Source: Marinomonas ostreistagni (GTDB lineage: Bacteria; Pseudomonadota; Gammaproteobacteria; Pseudomonadales; Marinomonadaceae). Taken from it: a stretch of DNA of 64,000 nt. This document shows, piece after piece, positions 1 to 9,200 of the stretch. A program made the position numbers and the translations under genes. Under the pieces are notes generated by a model. That model worked only from the letters and a program-made list of their open reading frames with translations, did not search any database and was not told the origin of the DNA. Positions within the stretch are counted from its first letter, which is position 1. Each line of letters opens with the position of its first letter. The DNA is taken from the NCBI RefSeq assembly GCF_016461785.1, contig NZ_JAEMUH010000011.1:117421-181420 (forward strand), written 5' to 3'.

Positions 1-183
1 ACCACAAGATTATGGAGAAGATAGAGAATGAGAGACGTTTACACTTTTCTGACTCAGTTTATTGTTTGTATTCTGCCTAGGGGAGGGTAGTTATCTATTT
101 CTTTATGCTATCGCTAACATTTGGCTTAGCTTAGAATGTCTGCATAAAGGTATGTGTATCGCAAGATATATAAGGAACTCGTT

Positions 184-1803
184 TTGATCCCTACTATTTA
201 TTTTCATCAAGAAGCTTATTCGACGAGTGGGCCTAAACTGATGGGACGCAATGCCGCTGGTGAATCGTTTTTACGGGCGGTTTTTCAATATGCGAGCGCC
301 GAAGAAATTTGGGCTTATGTTGATCAATCACACCAAGCAAAGTCATTTTTTGCGGAGGGGCAGCGGCTAGCACCACATAAACAATATCGAGCATTAACGA
401 CGGACCGTTTCGGGTTACTTGAGCGAGCAGGCATGCTGTATCTACCTGGGCCAAATTTAAGTGCTTCCGCTTGGCAGCGAAATGTATTGGGTGCCAATTT
501 ATGGAGTTTAGTGGGGATTACTCATACGGTATGCACTAAGGGGGCGATGGATGAAATTACTGAGCTAATTAGCTCACCTGTTCAACCTTGGGATGCTCTC
601 ATTTGTACCTCTCACTCCGTCAAGAAGAATGTCTTAAATATATTGCAGTCACAAATGCAATTTTTCTCGGAGCGTTTTGGTGCCAAGCAGTTTCCTCTAC
701 CACAACTGCCTGTGATTCCATTGGGTATTCACTGCCAAGATTTTAATTTTAGCGATCAAGTGGTTGTTAATTCGCGCTCGATACTAGGTCTTGATAAGAA
801 CGATGTTGCGGTTTTGTTTGTGGGGCGTTTGTCCTTCCATTCAAAGGCTCACCCATTAGCTATGTATCAAGCTTTGGAGTTGGCGCAACAGACCACAGCT
901 AAGAATATAGTTTTGCTTGAACTAGGCAGTTATGCCAGTGAGCATATTAAGAAAGCATTTGAAGAAGCTTTTATGGCAGCCGCGCCGAGTGTTAGGCGTA
1001 TTGTGCTAGATGGTGTGAAGAAAGAAAACTTCACTTTAGCCTGGTCATCTGCCGACCTGTTTTGTTCTCTTGCGGACAATATACAAGAGTCATTTGGTAT
1101 TACGCCTATTGAGGCAATGGCAGCCGGTCTCCCTGCTATTGTGTCGGATTGGGATGGTTATAAGGAATCGGTGATTGATGGCGAAACAGGGTACTGTATT
1201 CCATCGATCCAGCCATGCCCTGGATTGGGTAAGGATCTTGCGATAAAGCATGCACTGGGAGTGGATTCGTATGATCGATATATCGGTTATACTTCTTCGC
1301 TTGTTGCAATTGATATTGATCAGACTGCGGCCGCTATTCGTTTATTAGCCGATCACCCAGAGCAGAGAAAGAAAATGGGGGAAGCCGGTCGTAAAAGAGC
1401 ACTAGATGTGTACGATTGGTCTGTCATTATTCCCCAATACGAAGCACTTTGGGGAGAGCTGGAATGTATCCGTAAGAACTGTACTGCACAGAATCAAACC
1501 ATTTGGCCAGCAAGATTAGATCCGTTTGAGGCATTTTCTCACTACCCGAGTCAGGTATTAGATGGGGCGACGATGCTTATTTTACGAGATCCCAAGGCGT
1601 TGCGCTTTCGTGACTTGTCTATGGTGAATTTTGCTGAATCGGTGACGCTTAGTACCAAGGAAGCAGATGCGATTGCTTATTGTTTACAGAGTGAGCCAAA
1701 ATCGGCGCAAGAGGTAGTGGCCCATTTCGCTAAAAATGAGCAACCTCGGATTTTGCGGGGAATCGCAAATTTATTAAAGCTAGGAGTGCTGGCGGTTGCT
1801 TAA
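184..1803 (+). CDS. GT4-type glycosyltransferase with extra C-terminal domain
   Basis: This is a GT-B fold glycosyltransferase of the GT4 (glycogen synthase/RfaG-like) class, expected to move a sugar from a nucleotide sugar to an unknown acceptor in the cytoplasm. The second Rossmann half shows VAVLFVGRLSFHSKAHP, then the donor-site stretch with ESFGITPIEAMAAGLPAIVSDWDG, where E..GI..IEAMA.G.P.I is the GT4 EX7E signature. About 100 residues after the GT domain are not part of a usual GT4 enzyme and look like a small helical or winged-helix module (LSTKEADAIAYCL to the end). I chose the TTG at 184 because AAGGA lies 7 bases upstream; a GTG at 154 in the same frame would add 10 residues. It overlaps the convergent neighbour by 24 bp, tail to tail. 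Being beside the adhesin gene suggests surface glycan or glycoprotein work, but the acceptor cannot be read from the sequence. Confidence 0.85.
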   Translation: MIPTIYFHQEAYSTSGPKLMGRNAAGESFLRAVFQYASAEEIWAYVDQSHQAKSFFAEGQRLAPHKQYRALTTDRFGLLERAGMLYLPGPNLSASAWQRNVLGANLWSLVGITHTVCTKGAMDEITELISSPVQPWDALICTSHSVKKNVLNILQSQMQFFSERFGAKQFPLPQLPVIPLGIHCQDFNFSDQVVVNSRSILGLDKNDVAVLFVGRLSFHSKAHPLAMYQALELAQQTTAKNIVLLELGSYASEHIKKAFEEAFMAAAPSVRRIVLDGVKKENFTLAWSSADLFCSLADNIQESFGITPIEAMAAGLPAIVSDWDGYKESVIDGETGYCIPSIQPCPGLGKDLAIKHALGVDSYDRYIGYTSSLVAIDIDQTAAAIRLLADHPEQRKKMGEAGRKRALDVYDWSVIIPQYEALWGELECIRKNCTAQNQTIWPARLDPFEAFSHYPSQVLDGATMLILRDPKALRFRDLSMVNFAESVTLSTKEADAIAYCLQSEPKSAQEVVAHFAKNEQPRILRGIANLLKLGVLAVA

Positions 1804-3024
1804 CAAATAGTTGACCCACTTTGGCAAAGTAATGGTTTCTAAGTCGAATTCGGCAACAGCTTTGTTTCTTGCCGCTTGGCCTAGGTGTCGATATTGCTCT
1901 GGGGCGTCGAGAACACCACTGACCGTGTTGGCGATCTGTTCGATATCAAAAAAATTCACCATGAGGCCGTTTACGTTGTCCTCTATGACTTCTTGTAGTG
2001 GGGCGGTATCTGAGGTAATCAAAGTACAACCGACCGACATCGCTTCAACGAGTGACCAGCTGAGTACAAATGGGTAGGTGAGGTATATATGCGCAGAGGA
2101 GATCTGTAAAACACTTCGATACTGCCCATAGGGCAATTTGCCAGTGAAATGAACATTTTGCCAGTCCACTCTGTTTCCAAGTTCTCTAATATAATGCTCG
2201 CGGAAGTTCTCGCCATTTGCTAAACGCGAGCCATAGCTGACATCGTCACCACCTACCACAAAGATTGTAGCATCAGGGTGCCGAGCTTGAATACTTGGCA
2301 AGCTGCGCATAAAACTATGAAAGCCTCGGTAAGGCTCTAAATTACGCGCAACATAGGTTAAGATTTTGTCTTGTTTTGTGTAGGTGATTCCTTGCCAGCT
2401 GAAGTTTGCATGGTCATCGGGCTGCATACGCTGAGTATTGACGCCTTCGTGGAGCACCTCGATTTTGGAATGAAACTCTGACGGGTAAAGCGACTTCTGC
2501 CAATGTGTGGGTGAGATAGCGGAATCCGCCTGTGTCAGACTTAACAGCTGTGTGCTATTGCGGCAAAGAACTCGAAATGGACTCTCTGGATTTGCCGGGA
2601 ACTCAGGATCAAAGTCGACATCTGAGTTTTCAGCTCGATAATAAAACTCACAATATTGAATGTGTTTTGCATTAGGGAAAATAGGTTTGAGAAACAGGGC
2701 TTCTCCCCAGCCCGAATGCGTCACAATTACATCGGGGCGAATCCCTTTTTTTTGTAAGCTCTGTGCTGCCCTGACGACCTGTTGGCCACGGCGAATGTGC
2801 TCTTCATGAGCTTTAAGATAGTGATGGGTGTTATCCCCCGCGCCCTTAGGGGTTGCATAACCTAATACGGTCACGCCTTTGGGTGAATAGCCTTTGGGAA
2901 TATTTTTAACGTCTCCGAGGCCAAATACTTGATGCTCGGTATTGGCGCCTAACCATTCTGCAATATGGCGGAACTGCGCCGGGAAGTTTTGATGAATGAA
3001 TAGAATAACCAATGAGTGCCTCAC
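1780..3024 (-). CDS. GT4-type glycosyltransferase
   Basis: The product is a cytoplasmic GT-B glycosyltransferase of about 414 residues. It opens with ILFIHQNFPAQFRHIAEWL, a typical GT4 N-terminal strand and glycine-poor acceptor loop. Its C-terminal half has a donor domain with YPFVLSWSLVEAMSVGCTLITSD, the equivalent of the E-x7-E region with the first Glu replaced by Ser, as in some GT4 subfamilies. The GTG start at 3024 is the longest option; a TTG four codons in (3012) has GAGG six bases upstream and may be the true start. It lies downstream of the giant adhesin gene on the same strand, separated by a run of hairpins, so it is probably transcribed on its own. Donor and acceptor are unknown; modification of a surface polymer or of the adhesin is only suggested by location. 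Confidence 0.85.
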   Translation of the reverse strand: MRHSLVILFIHQNFPAQFRHIAEWLGANTEHQVFGLGDVKNIPKGYSPKGVTVLGYATPKGAGDNTHHYLKAHEEHIRRGQQVVRAAQSLQKKGIRPDVIVTHSGWGEALFLKPIFPNAKHIQYCEFYYRAENSDVDFDPEFPANPESPFRVLCRNSTQLLSLTQADSAISPTHWQKSLYPSEFHSKIEVLHEGVNTQRMQPDDHANFSWQGITYTKQDKILTYVARNLEPYRGFHSFMRSLPSIQARHPDATIFVVGGDDVSYGSRLANGENFREHYIRELGNRVDWQNVHFTGKLPYGQYRSVLQISSAHIYLTYPFVLSWSLVEAMSVGCTLITSDTAPLQEVIEDNVNGLMVNFFDIEQIANTVSGVLDAPEQYRHLGQAARNKAVAEFDLETITLPKWVNYLLSNRQHS

Positions 3025-3091
3025 TTAAATCCGTTTGCATGGGATTTTAGCAGGCTGCTAGGCAAGGCGTAAGACAAATTTCAGAGGAGTA

Positions 3092-3211
3092 GTGGAAGCC
3101 GTCATGACGGCTTCCACGAGAGCACTTAACCAATAATAAAGTCAGTATTCCCCTGCGATAATGCAGCACTGGCTGCATTATCGGTTGTGTGATAGAAAGC
3201 AAGGTAGCTTT
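3092..3211. repeat. Three successive hairpins in the adhesin 3' region
   Basis: Three inverted repeats lie between the adhesin terminator and the next gene. The first is a perfect 26-bp palindrome at 3092-3117 (13-bp arms, GTGGAAGCCGTCA). The second has 12-bp perfect arms, CGATAATGCAGC at 3156-3167 and its complement at 3172-3183, with a 4-base loop. The third is a short 6-bp stem, GAAAGC at 3195-3200 with GCTTTC at 3206-3211. None is followed by a T-run, so they are not obvious terminators; they may stabilise the 3' end of the transcript or be remnants of small palindromic elements. Confidence 0.6.
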
Positions 3212-3221
3212 CATGAGCAAA

Positions 3222-3252
3222 AAAGCTCCGCTTACTGAGCAAACGGAGCTTT
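3222..3252 (-). terminator. Rho-independent terminator of the adhesin gene
   Basis: On the minus strand a 9-bp stem (AAAGCTCCG paired with CGGAGCTTT) closes a 13-base loop and runs directly into a T-run. It lies about 40 bases after the adhesin stop codon. Confidence 0.8.
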
Positions 3253-3293
3253 ATTTGGAAGGAAGTACCAATGGGAAGTTTTGACGAAAGGTC

Positions 3294-6200
3294 TTACATC
3301 AAGACAAGCCCATTTTCGAGTGCTTCGGTTTGATAGCTTTCAACCCCTGCTGCGAGGATGAAGACATCTTCTCGATTTAGGTCTGTGTCAAGGCGATCCA
3401 CCCAGTAGTCGATGTCGTTCTGTGTGAACGGTTCGTCGACCACTTGCGCTGCCAGCGTGGTGATAAAGCTCGCATCGTCAAGAGCTTGCCATTGTTCTTG
3501 GTAGGCCTCGGTTTGCATCAGAGCACTGGCCAGCCCAGTCAGGCTGAGTTGATCGCTTTGGTAAGCGTTTAACTGCTCAAGGCTTGGCGCATTGCCCGTC
3601 ATCAATTGCCCCAAGGTTCCCAGTTGCATTAAGGTGCTGCTGGATAGGTTGGAAGCAAAGAAGTCGAGAGTCGCATCGCTAAATTTAACTTGCTCTATAT
3701 CCACCAAAGTGTCGGTTTCAATGTAAGCATCGTCTTGATACAGCAGTGCCAATTCCCCTGCGCTGGTGAGTGTGAATTGGTAATCCTCAGTGCTACGAGA
3801 TTGAATTGCCAGATCATCGCCATCGCCCCCGTCTAAACGGTCGCTACCATGACCACCGACCAATGTATCATTACCGGCTCCACCTGCCAGATCATCGTCA
3901 CCAATGTCTTCTTGCAGACCTGAGTTACTGACATCGGTCGCTTGCGCTAATTGCATCACACCAGTACCACCGTAGAGTAGGTAGTTACTGTTATCGTCGG
4001 CAATCACATCTAGCAGTAAAGCCTCCCATGAGCCGCCATCATCAATGTAGCTAACGGCCTCGTTGATATCGTCTCGATTAATGTCTAAGAAGCGCCAGAA
4101 GGTTTTTAGTAAAGACCACACTTGGTCTTCTGTTGCATCCGTTGCACTGATATTGGCTTGCTCACGCCAGTCGATCACAGCTTGAGTGGCGTATTCCAGT
4201 AGTGTGGTGTCGGAGGTGGCCGCTTCGTTTAATGCGTCAACCGTGTACAACTCGCCGTCGAAGACTTTCTTCAAAATCGCTAAGGTTTTCAGACGCGTGC
4301 TGTCTACCCCAACCAAGGCAAAGTCATCACTGGCTTGCAACAGACTGTCAATTGACGCAGACATATCTTGTGCAAACGCTTGGCCTTCGTAGACATAAGA
4401 CGCTTGGCTGTACCAGTCTCCTGTGAATTCAATGGTGTCCAACGCTGAGTCGGACAAGTCCAATTCCTCCGGCGTGTACAGTGTGGTGATTTCCCCCGCA
4501 CTGTTGAGACTGAATACTAATTGACCATTGTCTTGCTGCGAGCCTTGCAGTAAATCGTCGCCGACACCGCCACTTAGGGTATCGTTGCCGACCCCGCCGA
4601 TCACGGTATCATTACCGCTGTCGCCGTAAAGTAAGTCATCGCCACCTTTAGAACCGACCACATCATCACCGGCACCACCGTGGAGTTCATCGTCTTCAGC
4701 TCCCAGTACAATGTTTTGCGCATTGGCACCGGCGTAGACAATATTGGCCCCTTCACCGCCTCGAATCGTCACGTTGGTACCGACAATGACCGCAAACTCG
4801 ATGTCATTAAGGTCCAACACCGTGCCGGCTGGCAGGTTACGCGTGTCAATGACCAGCGCTTCTTGGTAGGTGCTATCTGAAGAACCAGTGATCTTAATCG
4901 CTTCCGACGTTGAAGACGTACCATCGCTGGTTAGCTCAATCTGATTCACCCATAGGTTCTCAGTGCTTTCAAGCGCTTCGAGGAAGGTATTCCCCGAGTT
5001 TTCCATCTCGTTCAAATCTTCTTCGTCTTCAGCACTGTCATCAATCAGAGCAATCAGGTTCTCCAATTTGTTCTGCGTGCTGGCCGTGGTATTCGAACGA
5101 GTCGTCACCCCTACACCCGTAGGCAAACTCACCGTTGTCACCACTTGGTTGGTATTACCGTTGGCATAGTGCAGAGGAATATCCGCATCATCAGTGGTGT
5201 CATCGGAGTCTTCTCGGGTAGAGGTGACTGGTGTGACCGTCACGGTTTGAATGGTATTACCATCCTCATCTTGCTCTTCAGTCGTCGTCACATCCACACC
5301 GTCGACTTGTTCCGAAGTGGTTGTCGGTGTTGTTGGGGTTGTCGGTGTAGAAGGGCGTGCGCCGACATCCATCGTTACCGTGTATGCTAGAGCGGAGTCA
5401 TCGGTGCCATCGCTGACGGTAAAGGTAAACGATGCATAGCCTGCTCCGGTACCGCCACTATCAGGCGTAAAAGTCAGGTCGCCAATGTTTAAGGCATCAA
5501 TCTGATCATTGGCATTAACATCTTGACCTTGATATTGAAGCACGCCATCCGTTGGTAAGCTTACGATGGTGATATGATCTAAAGTATCGCCAGTATCCAC
5601 ATCGCTAAAACCAAAATCCGATTCTTGGAAAGTGTAAGTGCCATTGTAGGCTACTGATTCCGTAGTATCCGCGGCAGTCGGAGCATCATTCACAGGGGTG
5701 ATATCGATATTGACGCTGCCCAAGGCGGTGTTAATGCCACCATCGTTTACGCTTAAGCTCACGTTGGCAGCGTCGTTGCCTGCTAGGTTTGCGCCAGGTG
5801 TATGGGTGATGTTGGCTCCATTGAGATAAGAATCTATATCAGCGATGGTTCCAGTCAAAGTGAGCGCCGCCGATGTACTGCCTCCGATCGTCACTCCGCC
5901 GCCACTGCTAGCGGATAACGTGCCAGCGCTCGCAGTCAACGTCAGAGTAACATTACCTGAGGTATCAACATCTGACAGCGTTACGGCAGATAAATCTAAG
6001 TTGGCCGCTGTGTCTTCGGTAAAACTGGCATCGCTTATGAGCCCACTCAATTGTGGTGCATCGTTAACCGCTGTCACGACAACACTGACGTCAGCACTAT
6101 CGCTTCCCTGACCATCGGATATAGTAATGCTGACAGTACGGGTGGACTCTGCTGGGGTATCTCCAGTCACTTCAAAGGTTAACGCTCGTAGCAACGACTG

Positions 6201-9200
6201 AACCAAGGCAGGGGTCGAGAGCGCACCCAAATTAATGGCAAAGTCATTACCTGCTGCAATATTATTGACCAAGGTACCAATCACGGTCCCAGAGACAGAT
6301 ACATTGGAGCCTGCGGTCGTACCAGCTAGGCTAACCACACCATTAGTATCCACCGACAATACGTCGCTTGCGGCATCTGCGCTGGCGGTCACGCTCACGG
6401 TTACGGTGCCGCCATTAAGATCTACGGAGTCGGCATCCGTTAGCATGGCATTGGAGCCTGCATCCAGTAGTACAGCACCAGCGCCTTCGGTTGCGTTGAC
6501 ACTATCACTATTCAGGTTACTAATGACTGGTGGGTTAGGGGTGACGCTAATCGTAAAACTGCCACTGTCATCAGCATCACCACCATTAGCGGTACCGTCG
6601 GCATCGTTGAGTGTCAAGGTAAAATCGCGATTGCCCAATGCAGATGGTGCATCGTAGAGCAAGTTTTGCAAGAAGGTTTGCACAAGTGTACTGGAGGCAT
6701 TCGCACCGAAATTGATGGTCAAAGTATTTCCACCTTGACCATCGTTGGTTATATCTACAGTACCGATATCTGTACCTGAAACGGAAATGGTTTCGTTCGC
6801 GCTGATCACAGCATCCCCGCCAGATGTGACGGTAGTGCCATCGACAGACCAATTGCCGTTGGTGGTGCCTGTTGTTTGTGTCAACGTGATAAATCCGCCG
6901 CTGTAGTCAGCACTATCCACGTTAGCGACGGAGGCGTTGGCAAAGCCGCTCAACGTCTGGGCACCATTGCCCGCCACCACTTGACTAGTTTCGGTATACA
7001 CATTGCTCACTACCGGCGCATCGTTTACACCGGTCAACGACACTGTGGAGGTGAGGTTTGGCGTGGCTGCGTTGTTGCCGCCATTGGCTGTGTCGCCACT
7101 GTCGGTAACGCTGGTGATGGTGACGACACGATTGCCGGCGGTGGTGGGGTTATCTGAGCTGTTGCGGTAAGTCAGGCTATCGACCAGAGTTTGCAGCTGT
7201 GCTTCTGTTAATGTGGCCCCACTAAATGAGACCGTGGCAGTACTGCCTGCAACCGAGACGCTTACACTCAGACTATTGGCGGCTGTAGTGACCGAGTTGC
7301 CGTGTGTTAACGCTACGTCAGAACCATCGAACGAGAGAATTTCGGCAGAACCATCTGAAACATTGGTGACTGTGAGGGTCAACGCTGAGAATGTTTGTCC
7401 AGTTTCAATCGTATCTGTGCTGACGGTATTAAACAGATCCTGCGCACTGCCTCCTTCAATAAAGGTGGGGTTGCCACCCGTGGCGGTCATGCTGGGAGCA
7501 TCGTTGACATCGGTGAGGTTCACCGTAATGGACCCAGTGTCATTCGCTCCTCCATCGCTGACAGTAAAGTCTAGCTGAACGTTAGCTGGTAGATCATCGC
7601 TGTTGTTACTGTAGCGAATAGCTTGCAATACTTCGTTTACCAGCGCTGTAGAGGGTGTGGTACCGTTATCGGCAAAACTTAGTTGTAACTGGCCATCGCC
7701 AGTATTAGCGATGGTAGCGATCACGTTACCGCCAGCGGTGACCGTGCCACCACCATTGGGGCCACCAGCTATGGTCAAGTTACCTCCAGTGAGTACGCTG
7801 AACAAATCCGCTGCATCGGCACCGCCATTGCGTACTATAGTTAAACTTGCACCGGAATAATCGCCATTACCACCGTTTAAAGCATCCAACTCTAGATCAC
7901 TAATGCTGGCATCGGCATCTAGCTGCACTGCTGCTGCACCTTCTGAATAGCTTGGTGTGCCATCTAGTCCAGTAAATATTGGTGCATCGTTCACGGCATT
8001 AATGGTCACACTGGCGGTATCTGAAGCGCTAGAAAATGGCGTAGCGCCACCGGTCGCAGAGGCACTAGCAGTGCTGCCAGCACTCCCAGAAGACTTGTCC
8101 CACGCATGGAAGGTGATGTTGGCTGTACCGTTGTAATTAGCGTTAGGCACAAAACGTACAAGCTGAGTGCTGGCGCCACTCAAGCTGCCATCAAGAAGCC
8201 TTGCTGAGGCAGTTATGTCGACAGTGCTGCCAGTGGTAGCAGAAAAATTGCTCCAGCTGGAACCGTTATCGATACTATATTGCCAAATACCATTGGTGTT
8301 ATCGACCTGTGTTACAGCAATGGCTTCTACTGCTCCACCATCAACGTCGCCAATCGAGCCATCGACCACCATGTCCGCCACGCTGGTGCCGGGGTTATTT
8401 GCGTTGTTAGTGCCGTCGTCATCGTTATCAGCACCAGAGCCATCGTCGTCACCAGCGTCTTCGTCGATAGCGGTTAATACCGGAGACTGACCTGCATCCA
8501 GAGTTGGCGCATCGTTTGCGGCAGTGATGTCAGCATTGACGCTACCGAGGGCAACGTTACCTGAACCGTCTCCATCATTGGCGGTGATGGAGAAGGTCGA
8601 GGCGTCGTTACCACTGTCGTTGCTGGCCCCCGTCCACTGGATGTTACTGGCGGTGCCCAGATAGGTGTTGATGTCCGCGGCTGTCCCTACCAAAGTAATG
8701 GTAGTAGAGTTGACCAGTGTTTCTGTGACACCTGCGCCAACGCCTGCACCATCGGCGGGGGCGGCAAACGAACCCTCGCTCGCGGTAAGCGTCACAGTGA
8801 GAGTCGCACTGTCCACATCGGCAGAAGAAACAGTCGATAGGTCAACATTTCCTTGGGTATCTTCAGTAAATGTAAGATCAGACGGTAACCCTGTCGCCGT
8901 AGGGTCATCGTTGACAGCGGTGATGTCGGCGTTGATAGTGCCAAGGGCGACATCCCCCGAGCCGTCGCCATCGTTCGCGGTAACGGTGAAGGTAGAGGTG
9001 TCGTTACCAGTATCGTTGGCAACTCCTGTCCACTGGATATTGCTGGCAGTGTCTAGATAGGTGTTGATATCCGAAGCTGTGCCGACGAGCGTAATCGTCG
9101 TAGCGTTGACCAAGGTTTCTACGACACCACTGCCAACACCGGCACCGTCAGCGGGGCTAGCGAAGGTACCTTCGCTGGCGGTGATGGTGACGGTGATGTT

